Source: Actinacidiphila fildesensis (GTDB lineage: Bacteria; Actinomycetota; Actinomycetes; Streptomycetales; Streptomycetaceae). From it: a DNA stretch of 64,000 bases. The notes under the pieces were generated by a model. That model searched no databases. It was given only the letters and a program-made list of their open reading frames with translations, and had not been told where the DNA came from. Positions 25,875 through 34,711 of this stretch are shown piece after piece; positions within the stretch are counted from its first letter, which is position 1, and each line of letters starts with the position of its first letter. The stretch is taken from assembly GCF_042652185.1 (NCBI RefSeq), contig NZ_JBHSIX010000037.1; one strand, 5' to 3'. Both the position numbers and the translations under genes were made by a program.

Positions 25875-26885
25875 TCACGCGGACTTGGGGTCGAGTGCGT
25901 CACGGACGCTGTCGCCGAGCAGGTTGAAGGCCAGAACGAAGATCAACATTGCTCCGCCGGGGAAGAGCATGTAGGTGGGGTCGGAGTAGAAGACCTGCCC
26001 GGCGTGGCCGATCATTCGGCCCCAGTCCGGGACGGGCTCGTTGATGCCCTGTCCCAGGAAGGACAGGGCCGCCTCGAAAGCGACGTAGGCGGGGACCGCG
26101 ACGGTGATGTGCACGATCACCGGGCCCCACAGGTTGGGCAGCAGTTCGGTGAGCACGATCCGACGCCGGCTCATCCCCAGCGCCCGCGCGGCCTTGACGA
26201 ACTCCCGTTCACGCAGGGACCGCACCACCGACCGCAGCACCATCGCCTGGGTGATCCACCCGAACAGCGACAGCACCAGGATCACTGAGGTGAACTGCAT
26301 CCAGGCCGGCTCGTTCTGGTCCGGTGCGACCAGCCGGGAATTGATCACCGGGGTGAGGGCGATCAGCAGCAGCAGTGAGGGGAAGGCGAGCATCACGTTC
26401 GCGACGAACTCGAAGCCCTTCTCCACCACCCCGCCCAGATAGCCCACCGCGATACCGACCACCGCGCCGATGAGGCTGGTGATCAGCACGCAGGACACCG
26501 CGATCAGCAGTGAAGTGCGGATGCCGTACAGCAGTTGGGTGAACACGTCCCGCCCGAGCCCGGGTTCCAGGCCGAACCAGAAGCGAGCGCCGATCCCGCC
26601 GTTGGCGCCCGCGGGGTACCCGCTGTCGGTGAGCAGGCCGGCATCGTCCTGCCCGTAGTGCTCGGCGGGACTCTTGCCGTAGACCCACGCGATCACCGGG
26701 GCCAGCGCCCCGATCACGACCACGCCGAGGACCACACCCAGGCACACCATCCCGACGCGGTCCCTGCGGAACCGGGCCCAGGCCAGCCGGGCCGGGGACT
26801 GCCCCGGCCGCTCGTCGGCGTTGTCGGTCCCGTCAGGCGGAGCCGTCGCCGCCCGGGGTATTACGGCTTGCTGCGGATCGGACAT
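25875..26885 (-). CDS. Oligopeptide ABC importer permease (OppC type)
   Basis: A 336-residue permease with the OppC N-terminal extension. It has a first helix (MVCLGVVLGVVVIGALAPVI), the FGLEPGLGRDVFTQLLYG segment and five more helices. The EAA loop is VKAARALGMSRRRIVLTELL. It ends NLLGDSVRDALDPKSA. It is the first gene of the minus-strand operon, 35 bases from a 12-bp palindrome that may control it. The gap to the binding-protein gene is 29 bases. Confidence 0.95.
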   Translation of the reverse strand: MSDPQQAVIPRAATAPPDGTDNADERPGQSPARLAWARFRRDRVGMVCLGVVLGVVVIGALAPVIAWVYGKSPAEHYGQDDAGLLTDSGYPAGANGGIGARFWFGLEPGLGRDVFTQLLYGIRTSLLIAVSCVLITSLIGAVVGIAVGYLGGVVEKGFEFVANVMLAFPSLLLLIALTPVINSRLVAPDQNEPAWMQFTSVILVLSLFGWITQAMVLRSVVRSLREREFVKAARALGMSRRRIVLTELLPNLWGPVIVHITVAVPAYVAFEAALSFLGQGINEPVPDWGRMIGHAGQVFYSDPTYMLFPGGAMLIFVLAFNLLGDSVRDALDPKSA

Positions 26886-27357
26886 GACGCCTCAATCACC
26901 AGGGTCAACACGGAAACTGCATGTAAGTGAGCGGATAATCTCACTTACATGTGGAGTTAAGTTAGGGCTCGTGGTCGGGGTCCGCAAGGCCTACCGACGG
27001 GTTGCTCGGCCTCGGTTGGGTCACGACGGTCCGGCCGGGCGCCGGAGCGATCCCGTGCCCGATGCGGCCACGGGGGAGGACTCGGGCGCGGCCGGGCCGG
27101 ACCGGGAGGAGACGGAGTGTGCCCTCGGCCCGCTGGTCCAGTGGGTCCCGCTACCATGCAAATAGCCGTATTAATGGAGATATGTTCCCGGTCGCTGGGG
27201 ACGCTCCGCGCACGCCAAGGGCTCCGGGGCAGTCACATCGCGTTCATGCGACCGAGAGCCGGTCGGCTCGTGGACGGCTCAAGCAGGTGCCCGTGCCGGG
27301 GGGCGTGATAGGACTTGTGCCGAGGGCGTCCGCCCGCGCGAAGCCAGGAAGGTGCGC
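26886..27357. other. Divergent regulatory region between importer and regulator
   Basis: About 470 bp without a gene. It holds the palindrome at 26920-26951 near the importer and an AT-richer patch (27160-27185) that may be the regulator's promoter. Confidence 0.5.
26920..26951. promoter_or_regulatory. Palindromic operator upstream of the importer operon
   Basis: CATGTAAGTGAG (26920-26931), an 8-base spacer and CTCACTTACATG (26940-26951) form a perfect 12-bp inverted repeat. Low GC content stands out from the surroundings. It lies 35 bp upstream of the first importer gene. An operator for the divergent XRE regulator is the preferred reading; a 5'-leader hairpin is the alternative. Confidence 0.6.
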
Positions 27358-28746
27358 ATGCCCATCGGTGGTACGGACGACGGCGCGCCCGGCGACGCCA
27401 AGGGGATCGGGGAACGCGTTCAGTCCCTGCGGACCGGCCTGCGGCTCACTCAGCGCCAGTTGGCCGAACCCAAATACACTCCGGCGTACGTTTCCACCGT
27501 CGAAGCCGGAAAAGTCAGGGCGTCCGAGACAGCGCTGCGTTACTTCGCCGGCAAACTCGGGACCACTTATGAGCAGTTGGCGACCGGGGTCCCGGCCGAA
27601 CTGCGGGCCGAACTGCGGGAGGGCCTCGCGCAGGCGAGCGGTCTGATGGACAGCGGCTCCAGCACGGATGCCGAATCGCTGCTGATCGGCCTCATCGAGC
27701 AGGCGCAAGCGCACCAACTCCACGACCTTGAATCACAGCTGCGGGTCTCACTCGGGCATTGCATGTTGCGGCGCGGCGCGCTGGCAGAGGGGCGCTCACA
27801 GTTCGAGCGGGCCGAAAGCCTGATGGCGGACGAGCCGCTTCCCTCGCGGGTCCGCGCGGTGCGCGGCCTGGCCACCGCCCACCAGTTGGAAGGCGACGTG
27901 CGCTACGCCTGCTACCTGCTGGAGAAGACCATCAACGAACTGAACGCCGAGGGCCTGCCGGACCCCGAGGCGTTGCTTCTGCTGTACGTCACCGTCATCA
28001 CCCCGTACATGGACCTCGGGGCCTACGAGCGCGCCGCCAAGGCCGCCGGCCTTGCCCTCGACCTCGCTCCCCAGGTGAAAGACCCTGTCGCGATTGCCGG
28101 CCTCCACCGGTCCGTCGCCCGAACCCTGGCCGCCCAGGGACGCTACGAGGACGCGGAGAACTACCTGGTGAAAGCCCAGGAGCTCTACCAGCGGCGCGAA
28201 ATCCGCTCGGAACTGGCGCTGTGCCACTGGATGCACGGCTATCTGCACACCCAGCACGGCCGCCTGGCCGAAGCGGAAGACGAACTGCGCACGGCGCGCG
28301 AGATGCTACGGGAGACCGGAGGAACGTTCTACGCCGTGCAGGTCGAGGTCGAACTCGCCGATGTCCGCCGCCGCCGCGGCCACGACACCGACGCCGAGCA
28401 ACTCCTGCTCGACCTCCTCAAGGGGCTCGGACCAGGCCGGGGTGCCGTGCACGCGGCTGCCGCCCACCGGCTGCTCGGGCTGATCCACGAAGAACGAGGC
28501 GACACCGGGGGGGCCGAGCAGCAATACCTGGCCGCCATCCCCCTGCAGGAAGAAGCCGACGTCATCGGCGACCTGGCCGACACCTGCCGCCTCCTCGGAG
28601 ATCTGCTCAACCGGCAGGGCCGCACCCAGGAAGCCATTGCCGTCTACCGCCGCGGCCTGACCCGTCTCGCCCGCCCGGGCACCGTGACCCTCGGTCCGGT
28701 TCCCGCCTTCCCGCCTCTGCGGACCCTCGGTGCCGACTCGATGTAA
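27358..28746 (+). CDS. XRE-family regulator with TPR domain (RRNPP-like architecture)
   Basis: A 462-residue cytosolic protein. The N-terminus is an XRE helix-turn-helix (IGERVQSLRTGLRLTQRQLA, YVSTVEAGKVRASETALRYF). Residues about 90-440 are helical tetratricopeptide-type repeats (for example GRYEDAENYLVKAQELYQRR, GRLAEAEDELRTAREMLRE, GRTQEAIAVYRRGLTRLA). This matches peptide-binding RRNPP regulators and their actinobacterial look-alikes. It is divergent from an oligopeptide importer, as in peptide-sensing circuits. ATG 27358 follows AGGAAGG at good spacing; GTG 27352 is an alternative. Peptide binding is inference. Confidence 0.85.
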   Translation: MPIGGTDDGAPGDAKGIGERVQSLRTGLRLTQRQLAEPKYTPAYVSTVEAGKVRASETALRYFAGKLGTTYEQLATGVPAELRAELREGLAQASGLMDSGSSTDAESLLIGLIEQAQAHQLHDLESQLRVSLGHCMLRRGALAEGRSQFERAESLMADEPLPSRVRAVRGLATAHQLEGDVRYACYLLEKTINELNAEGLPDPEALLLLYVTVITPYMDLGAYERAAKAAGLALDLAPQVKDPVAIAGLHRSVARTLAAQGRYEDAENYLVKAQELYQRREIRSELALCHWMHGYLHTQHGRLAEAEDELRTAREMLRETGGTFYAVQVEVELADVRRRRGHDTDAEQLLLDLLKGLGPGRGAVHAAAAHRLLGLIHEERGDTGGAEQQYLAAIPLQEEADVIGDLADTCRLLGDLLNRQGRTQEAIAVYRRGLTRLARPGTVTLGPVPAFPPLRTLGADSM

Positions 28747-29193
28747 GCGGAGGCTCGTCCAGCGCATCGCCGACGCCTTCGCACTCACATCAACGACCTG
28801 CGCCACTCGGCGTCACCACCGAATGTGAGACAGAGCCGTTAAATTGACACACCCGTACGCCCTGCTGTGAGGGCCGCAGATGCGGGAGGGCAGGCGCTGC
28901 CACGCGCCTTGCTCGGCGGAGTGCCGGCGGTCGCGCGGCGCACTCCGCACGGAGCGCTGTGCGACGCGTCCGGCCAGGCCCGCCGACGGACTCCTGGCGC
29001 GCTGGTGCGCGGCGACCGGGGTGGTGAGGGGCTGCGCGAGCTCTCCTCTGTGCGTGCCCAATCTGATGAAATGAGCTTATTGAGGGCGTTAGGGGCAGGC
29101 GCTTCCGGGCACGCGAAGGGTGAAGCGAGTCGTATCGCCCCGGCATGCACCACTCATCAGCATGCACCCTTCGTCATACCCCAGGAGCTGTCC
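28747..29193. other. Intergenic stretch
   Basis: No supportable gene. One frame at about 28780-28840 reads HINDLRHSA, weakly reminiscent of the HxLRH motif of tyrosine recombinases. It is too short to call. Confidence 0.3.
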
Positions 29194-30090
29194 GTGTCTC
29201 CAGATCAGTTCTCTCCACGTCACCCCGCAGAGCAGTACCCGCAGCCGGAATTCGAGGAGCAGGATCAAACCCATCCGGGGCTGAGCGGAGCCATGGATCC
29301 GGAGCCTGACTACGGCGAGGACACCTATCGCGGCTCCGGCCGGTTGCAGGACAGAAAGGCTCTGATCACCGGAGGGGATTCCGGGATCGGTCGTGCCGTT
29401 GCGCTCGCCTTCGCTCGTGAGGGCGCGGACGTGGCAATCTCCTACTTGCCGAGCGAGGAGGAGGACGCACAGGAGACCGTCCGGCTGATCGAGCACGCGG
29501 GACGGCGGGCGCTTGCCGTGCCGGGCGACGTGCGGCAGGAGGACTACTGCGGCGCTGTAGTGCGCCGCGCGGTGGACCAGCTCGGTGGCCTGGACGTCCT
29601 GGTCAACAACGCGGCCTACCAGATGTCTCAGCCCGATGGCCTGTCAGCCATCGATACCGAGCAGTTCGACCGCGTCATGAAGACCAATCTCTACGCGATG
29701 TTCTGGCTGAGCAAAGCTGCCCTTCCCCATCTGGCTCCGGGGTCGTCCATTATCAACACCGCCTCCGTCCAGGCCTACCAGCCCAGCCCGCACTTGCTGG
29801 ACTACGCCATGACCAAGGGTGCCATCGTCACCTTCACACAGGGTCTGGCTCAGCAACTCGCAACCGAGGGGATCCGGGTCAACGCGGTCGCCCCCGGTCC
29901 GGTGTGGACTCCTCTCATCCCCGCCACGATGTCCCCCCAGAAGGTCGCCGAGTTCGGCAAGCAATTGCCCCTTCAGCGGCCGGCGCAGCCGGCTGAGATG
30001 GCTCCCGCCTATGTCTTCCTCGCCTCTCAGGAAGCCGGCTACATCACCGGGGAGATTCTGAACGCCACCGGCGGCACCCCACTGCCCTGA
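29194..30090 (+). CDS. SDR oxidoreductase, glucose/ribitol dehydrogenase-like with N-terminal extension
   Basis: A 298-residue SDR with a polar N-terminal tail (about 45 residues, rich in Pro, Gln, Glu) seen in YhdG/YghA-like stress-associated SDRs. It has ITGGDSGIGRA for NAD(P) binding, NNAAYQM, the catalytic Ser in NTASVQAY and Tyr/Lys in YAMTKGA. The C-terminus YITGEILNATGGTPLP is typical. GTG 29194 follows AGGAG by 6 bases. The homologue group is often induced by stress in Gram-positive bacteria; no control site was identified here. Confidence 0.9.
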   Translation: MSPDQFSPRHPAEQYPQPEFEEQDQTHPGLSGAMDPEPDYGEDTYRGSGRLQDRKALITGGDSGIGRAVALAFAREGADVAISYLPSEEEDAQETVRLIEHAGRRALAVPGDVRQEDYCGAVVRRAVDQLGGLDVLVNNAAYQMSQPDGLSAIDTEQFDRVMKTNLYAMFWLSKAALPHLAPGSSIINTASVQAYQPSPHLLDYAMTKGAIVTFTQGLAQQLATEGIRVNAVAPGPVWTPLIPATMSPQKVAEFGKQLPLQRPAQPAEMAPAYVFLASQEAGYITGEILNATGGTPLP

Positions 30091-30375
30091 CGGGCAGCAG
30101 GTCGTTCTCGCCCGGTTGTGCCGGGTCCCGTGAGCGGTGTCGTGAGGCCCGTGACGGGGGTGATGTGTGGGAAGGGGAAGCCGGGGCACGCGGGATTTGT
30201 GTGGGTTGGCCCGCTGAAAGGTCGAACGGTGCTGAATTCAGGAAGAGAAGGCCGTGACGCCGGCTGGCGGTCTTCGGCTGTGGAATGGCGGAGCGGTACG
30301 GCCCCGGAAAGGTCGCGGCGCGGCTCGGACGGGCGGAGCCTGGCACAGGAGCCGTCCGGCGGTGGCGGTGGTGTG

Positions 30376-31077
30376 ATGACCCGAGAGGCTGCGGTGAGCG
30401 TCACCAGCGAGTTGTCTCCGTGGGCGGGCAGGATCCTGCGATTGCCTGGCGTGTACAGCCCACAGGCCGACAGTTCGCTTTTGGCAGCTGCCATGGGGCG
30501 GGAGGGTGTCGGTGCGGGGATGGACGTCCTGGACGTGTGCACCGGCAGTGGGGCGTTGGCTCTGCATGCTGCTCGGCTGGGCGCCAGGGTGACGGCGGTG
30601 GACATCAGCCGTCGGGCCGTGGCATCGGCGCGGTTGAACGCATCGCTTGCCCGTCTGCCGGTCCGCGTCCTGCGCGGGGATCTGCTGTCGGTAGTGCCGG
30701 GCCGTTCGTTCGACGTGCTGGTCTCCAACCCGCCGTACGTACCCTCGGCCAGTGCGCAACTGCCGCGACGTGGTGCCCGCCGCGCATGGGACGCAGGTGT
30801 CGACGGGCGGGCCTTGGTGGACCGGATCTGTGAAGCCGCTCCTACCGCGCTGCGTCCGGGCGGCGTGTTGCTCATGGTCCATTCGGGGTTCAGCGGCCCG
30901 GAGGAAACGGTGAGCCGACTTGTCCGGGCAGGGCTGAGCGCTTCGGTCAGTGAGCGGGTGGCGATCCCCTTCGGACCGGTGATGCGCGGGCGACTGTCAT
31001 GGCTCCGGGAGCGTGGTGTGGTGCCGGCCGGCACCGACAGGGAAGAACTGGTGATCATCCGTGCACACAAGGACTGA
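30376..31077 (+). CDS. Class I methyltransferase, HemK2/MTQ2-like
   Basis: A 233-residue SAM-dependent methyltransferase. Motif I is LDVCTGSGALALHAARLG, the acidic motif II is VDISRRA, and VSNPPYVP is the NPPY motif of enzymes that methylate amide or amine nitrogen, such as release-factor glutamine methyltransferases. ATG 30376 is chosen because the preceding frame has no homology; the binding site is weak. The 3' end overlaps the CDGSH gene by 17 bases, so the two are probably coupled. Confidence 0.85.
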   Translation: MTREAAVSVTSELSPWAGRILRLPGVYSPQADSSLLAAAMGREGVGAGMDVLDVCTGSGALALHAARLGARVTAVDISRRAVASARLNASLARLPVRVLRGDLLSVVPGRSFDVLVSNPPYVPSASAQLPRRGARRAWDAGVDGRALVDRICEAAPTALRPGGVLLMVHSGFSGPEETVSRLVRAGLSASVSERVAIPFGPVMRGRLSWLRERGVVPAGTDREELVIIRAHKD

Positions 31078-31366
31078 ACAACCGCGCCGCGTGACCGTGG
31101 TGGACGGCGGCCCGATCCTCGTGGAGGGTCCCGTCGAAGTGATGACGGACGACGGGAAGCTGGTGGTCTCCGATCGGGTCGTCGTCGCGCTCTGCACCTG
31201 TCGGCGCAGCCGCATCCACCCCTGGTGTGACACCAGCCATCGCCGTCGGGAGCACATTCCCGCCGCGGCCGACACCGTCCGAGCCCCGGCGTGCGGAGCC
31301 GGAGCGACTTCCGGACGTGGAGTCGAAGGGACGGACGGAAGGCAGGACAAGGAGGGAGCACCGTGA
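31061..31366 (+). CDS. CDGSH-type iron-sulfur protein
   Basis: A 101-residue protein with one CDGSH domain. The ligands fit C45-x-C47-x8-C56-x3-H60 in CTCRRSRIHPWCDTSH, the 3Cys-1His set that holds a [2Fe-2S] cluster. The N-terminal strand region DGGPILVEGPVEVM is typical of the family. The last ~35 residues look disordered. GTG 31061 overlaps the methyltransferase, and the stop overlaps the oxidase start (GTGA at 31363). It may pass electrons or clusters to the neighbouring iron enzyme; that is inferred from coupling only. Confidence 0.9.
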   Translation: MHTRTEQPRRVTVVDGGPILVEGPVEVMTDDGKLVVSDRVVVALCTCRRSRIHPWCDTSHRRREHIPAAADTVRAPACGAGATSGRGVEGTDGRQDKEGAP

Positions 31367-32445
31367 CCACTCGTCAGACGGAACACCTTGGCCGTATCAC
31401 TTCGGAACCGAGCCTGCCTCCAGCACGCGGACCTCTCTCCGGCAGCGTTCTTGCCGCCCTGAGCGGCCGGCGTACGCCGTTGCCCTCCGAGGGCGAGATC
31501 CGTCAAGCCGATCCCTACGGCGATGATCTCCAGCTTCTTCTGTACGTCCTGTACGAACTGCATTACCGCGGTTTCGAGGCGGTCGACGAGGGCCTGGAAT
31601 GGGACCCCGCTCTGCTGCGCGTGCGTGCAGCCGCCGAGGGCATCTTTCTGAGCGCCCTTCGCGCGCACACCTCAGGCGGCAGCGACGTGCGACAGACGGT
31701 GGACGCGCTGCTGGTGGAGCCGGTGGAGGACAACGGCCACAGCGTGAGCCACCACCTGCAACGCGAGGGGGAGCGCTGGCAGATTCGGGAGTATGCGGCT
31801 CTGCGCTCGCTCTACCACCTCAAGGAGGCGGACCCCCACCTGTGGGTGGTGCCGAGGCTGCGGGGGCGAGCGAAGGCGGCCATGGTGGCCATCGAGTTCG
31901 ACGAGTTCGGTGCCGGCAGGGCGGAGAACATCCACGCGCAGCTGTTCGCCGACCTGATGGCCGACCTAGATCTCGACACCGCCTACGGGCGCTACCTCGA
32001 GGAGGGGCCCGCTCAAGCGCTGGCCACGGTCAACCTGATGTCCCTGTTCGGACTCCACCGATCCCTGCGAGGTGCGCTGGTCGGTCATTTCGCCGCAGTG
32101 GAAGTGACCTCGTCCCCGGGATCCCGCAGGATGGCGAAGGCGATGAGACGCGTCGGAGCAGGTGCCGCCGCGCAACGGTTCTACGACGAGCATGTGGAAG
32201 CCGACGCGGTCCATGAACAACTGGTCCGCCGCGATGTGATCGGCGGACTTCTCGAGGACGAGCCGTACCTCGCACCGGACATCGTTCTGGGTATCGAGGC
32301 CACCGGGCACCTGGAGTACCTCCTCGCCGACCATCTTCTGTCCGCCTGGCGGGACGGAAGTACCGCCCTGCGCACACCGCTCGGCGGAGCAACGCGGCCT
32401 GTGCCGGACGGAGCCCCGCCACCGGAAGTCGCGCCTCAGCACTGA
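31363..32445 (+). CDS. Iron-containing redox enzyme, haem-oxygenase-like fold
   Basis: A 360-residue helical protein of the haem-oxygenase-like iron-containing redox family. The His/Glu-rich segments YVLYELHYRGFEAVDEGLEW, AIEFDEFGAGRAENIHAQLF and RFYDEHVEADAVHEQ fit Glu/His ligands of a non-haem diiron site. Relatives include SznF-type and BesC-type oxidases acting on small molecules. GTG 31363 follows GGAGGGAG and overlaps the CDGSH stop. The methyltransferase/CDGSH/oxidase order is, to my knowledge, seen in other actinobacteria. The substrate is unknown. Confidence 0.85.
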   Translation: MTTRQTEHLGRITSEPSLPPARGPLSGSVLAALSGRRTPLPSEGEIRQADPYGDDLQLLLYVLYELHYRGFEAVDEGLEWDPALLRVRAAAEGIFLSALRAHTSGGSDVRQTVDALLVEPVEDNGHSVSHHLQREGERWQIREYAALRSLYHLKEADPHLWVVPRLRGRAKAAMVAIEFDEFGAGRAENIHAQLFADLMADLDLDTAYGRYLEEGPAQALATVNLMSLFGLHRSLRGALVGHFAAVEVTSSPGSRRMAKAMRRVGAGAAAQRFYDEHVEADAVHEQLVRRDVIGGLLEDEPYLAPDIVLGIEATGHLEYLLADHLLSAWRDGSTALRTPLGGATRPVPDGAPPPEVAPQH

Positions 32446-32512
32446 GCCCGACCGGAAAGTGCGCCCGCCGGCAGGGCACCCATGATTCACCGTAGTGAAC
32501 GAGGAGTTGGCC

Positions 32513-33799
32513 ATGCTGCCACCCCGCCCACGCGACAGACCGTTGGTCATTCTGGCGAACTTCGCCTCCGACACAGCCATAGACCTTGAACAGAGCGCGA
32601 TACTCCGGCAGTGGTCGCTCCAGGCTCCCCGTGAAATCTGGCTTGCGCGCCCAGGGGATGTGCTGCTCACCCCGGTCCCGCTGTCGCCGGCATTCATCCG
32701 CTACGCCTGCTCCGTGCTGGACATGCCGATCGACGCGATCAGCATCCTCACCGTTCCGGATGTCGCGGGGGCGGCGATGGCCGACACCGTGCGGTCCACC
32801 CGCGCGCTCACATCGCTGCGCGACCTCGTTGCACAGCGGCCCGGATACCGCCTCTTGCCCACTGCTCTGGACAGCGCGACGGTGGCACTCGCGGCGGAGC
32901 TCGACATCCCGATCTCGCCCTACGATCTCAGCACTCGGGCGGCGGGCCCGGACGCTGTTGCTGTCACCGCGCTCCTCAACACCAAAGCGGGTTTCCGGAC
33001 CGCAGCACAGGATCTGGGGATGCGGCTGCCCGACGGACAGCTCTGCGATGGCTCGCGGCTCCCGGCCGTGGCCCGCGAACTCATCGGCGCCTACCAGGAC
33101 ATCGTCGTGAAACCGGACCGCTCCGCAGGTGGCCACGGTCTGCGGTTCATCAGTGGCAGAGATCTGCCCCTGGCCGCGGAACCCGCCGCCGGCCAATGGG
33201 TGGTCGAGGAATACCTCGCCCACTGCAGATCGGTCAGCGCCCAGTTCCATACCGGGGAACAAGAGCCCCGCATGCTGTTCAGTGGAGAGATGAGCACCCG
33301 CGACGGTGCCTTCACCGGCTACCGCTCACCACTGGCCGACGTGCCCGAATACACCGTGAAGAAGCTGGAGCGGTGGGGCCTCGATCTGGGCGACTACCTC
33401 GCCGCGCGAGGCTACCGAGGCCCCTACAGCATTGATGCCTTGGTCACCCGGCAGGGTGGGCTGTACGCCACCGAGGCGAACGTGCGGCGCACGGCGACCA
33501 CGACCCCGCACGCCATGATCACCCGGCTGCTTCCGTCCTCCCCGACGCCCGCTTGGCTGATGGGGACTCGTCGCGCCGACCGCGTGTACACGTTCCCCGA
33601 GGCTGTAGATCTCCTGGCGGCAGCGGGCCTGGCCTACGATCCCGGCACCGGTGCAGGTGTGCTGCTGTACGCGGACGACCCCGCTGACGGTATGAGCTGG
33701 CGCTATGCGATCACTGCGCCAGACCCCGACTGTGTCCGCCAACTCGACCGTCAGTTCGCCCTGCTCTTCGCCCCATCCCGTGAGGACGGGGATCAGTGA
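32513..33799 (+). CDS. ATP-grasp peptide ligase-like protein (PGM1-related)
   Basis: A 428-residue protein with an N-terminal pre-ATP-grasp domain (LVILANFASDTAIDLEQ) and an ATP-grasp core. In the core VVKPDRSAGGHGLRF is the glycine-rich nucleotide loop, QWVVEEYL the hinge and TEANVRRTATTT the metal-binding E-x-N motif. It resembles PGM1 of pheganomycin biosynthesis, which joins a carboxylate to a peptide amine. ATG 32513 follows GAGGAG by 6 bases; GTG 32495 would be far from any binding site. It follows the diiron oxidase by 67 bases, so it may belong to the same unit. Confidence 0.85.
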   Translation: MLPPRPRDRPLVILANFASDTAIDLEQSAILRQWSLQAPREIWLARPGDVLLTPVPLSPAFIRYACSVLDMPIDAISILTVPDVAGAAMADTVRSTRALTSLRDLVAQRPGYRLLPTALDSATVALAAELDIPISPYDLSTRAAGPDAVAVTALLNTKAGFRTAAQDLGMRLPDGQLCDGSRLPAVARELIGAYQDIVVKPDRSAGGHGLRFISGRDLPLAAEPAAGQWVVEEYLAHCRSVSAQFHTGEQEPRMLFSGEMSTRDGAFTGYRSPLADVPEYTVKKLERWGLDLGDYLAARGYRGPYSIDALVTRQGGLYATEANVRRTATTTPHAMITRLLPSSPTPAWLMGTRRADRVYTFPEAVDLLAAAGLAYDPGTGAGVLLYADDPADGMSWRYAITAPDPDCVRQLDRQFALLFAPSREDGDQ

Positions 33800-34158
33800 G
33801 CCGATCCGGCTCAGGTCCCGAGCATGACGGAATGGGTCCTGGCCGGCCAGCGGTTTGGGCTCTGCGGCGGATCGCACTCCGGTGGACGTCCAGGTGGCAC
33901 CTCCAGCCTCCGCTCCAGGAACCTCAACCGCAGGCTCGTCAGCTGCCATCGCTGTATCCCACGTCGGACCGGCTGACGACTGCCAGAAGGTCGACGTCGA
34001 GGTTCCCCTGGGACTGGTACCGGCACGGTCCCCATGTCGCTGCGCCACCCCGAATGGCGTCACCCAGGATGCCGGGCTCATCGACGGACGCGACGATCGG
34101 CGGGGACCGCCGGACAGAACCGAGCGGCTCCAACCACTCGCGATATCAGGAGGCAGAC
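33800..34158. other. Intergenic stretch
   Basis: About 360 bp with no recognisable gene on either strand. It presumably holds the promoter of the Rho-N protein gene. Confidence 0.3.
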
Positions 34159-34482
34159 ATGCCGCAAGGTTCCACCGCCAAGGGGAAACGGCAGAACGAG
34201 CGCATCAAGGCCGGCTCGACCAAGCGGGGCGTGAGCGCACCACGCACCAAGAAGGTCACCACCCGCGCGGTGAGCAAGGATCGCGCTCCGGTGAGTGCGG
34301 CGCGCACCATCGCTCGCACCTCGCACAAGAACACCCCCGCGGCGCGGCGCAGCGGCCTGAGCTCCCACACCGGGCCGGCCAGCCGCACTTACGACCAGCT
34401 GTACGCAGAAGCCCGGCGTCGCCGCATCGAGGGTCGTTCCTCCATGCGCAAGGCCGAACTCATAAAGGCCCTCGGCCGCTGA
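34159..34482 (+). CDS. Small basic protein with Rho-N-like C-terminal motif
   Basis: A 107-residue very basic protein. The first 70 residues are low-complexity and Lys/Arg/Ser/Thr rich (KGKRQNERIKAGSTKRGVSA). The C-terminus TYDQLYAEARRRRIEGRSSM plus RKAELIKALGR is the Rho termination factor N-terminal (SAP-like) fold, which binds nucleic acids. AGGAGG lies just upstream of the ATG. Similar small proteins occur widely in Streptomyces and are often called plasmid-stabilisation-like, without proof. A strong terminator follows. Confidence 0.8.
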   Translation: MPQGSTAKGKRQNERIKAGSTKRGVSAPRTKKVTTRAVSKDRAPVSAARTIARTSHKNTPAARRSGLSSHTGPASRTYDQLYAEARRRRIEGRSSMRKAELIKALGR

Positions 34483-34544
34483 TCGCAGCGTCGTCAGAGC
34501 ACCGTCGCTCCTGACGGTCATCGCGGGCTGCTCTGAGGAGGTGA

Positions 34545-34574
34545 GCGGGTCCGGGCTTCGCCGCCCGGGCCCGC
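34545..34574 (+). terminator. Terminator after the Rho-N-like gene
   Basis: GCGGGTCCGGGC (34545-34556) pairs with GCCCGGGCCCGC (34563-34574), with one G-U pair and a 6-base loop. Flanking bases add partial pairing. Confidence 0.75.
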
Positions 34575-34711
34575 CCACCTCACCTCTCTATCAGCTCGTG
34601 ATGATCCATAGGGGGATTCCGGGCGCCCGCCCCGCCGCTGGCCCGGGATTCGGCGGCGTTCACATCTCAGCGACGTCTCGGCGTGTGGTGCATGACTGGA
34701 GGCACGTTCTC

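Noticed and set aside
24025..25974. A 649-codon plus-strand frame over the solute-binding protein gene
   Set aside because: Antisense shadow of a clear family 5 binding protein.
28780..28840. HINDLRHSA resembling a tyrosine recombinase motif
   Set aside because: About 20 residues with no supporting sequence around it; may be chance.
33800..34158. Possible small genes upstream of the Rho-N-like protein
   Set aside because: Open frames exist on both strands but none has a start signal or recognisable sequence.
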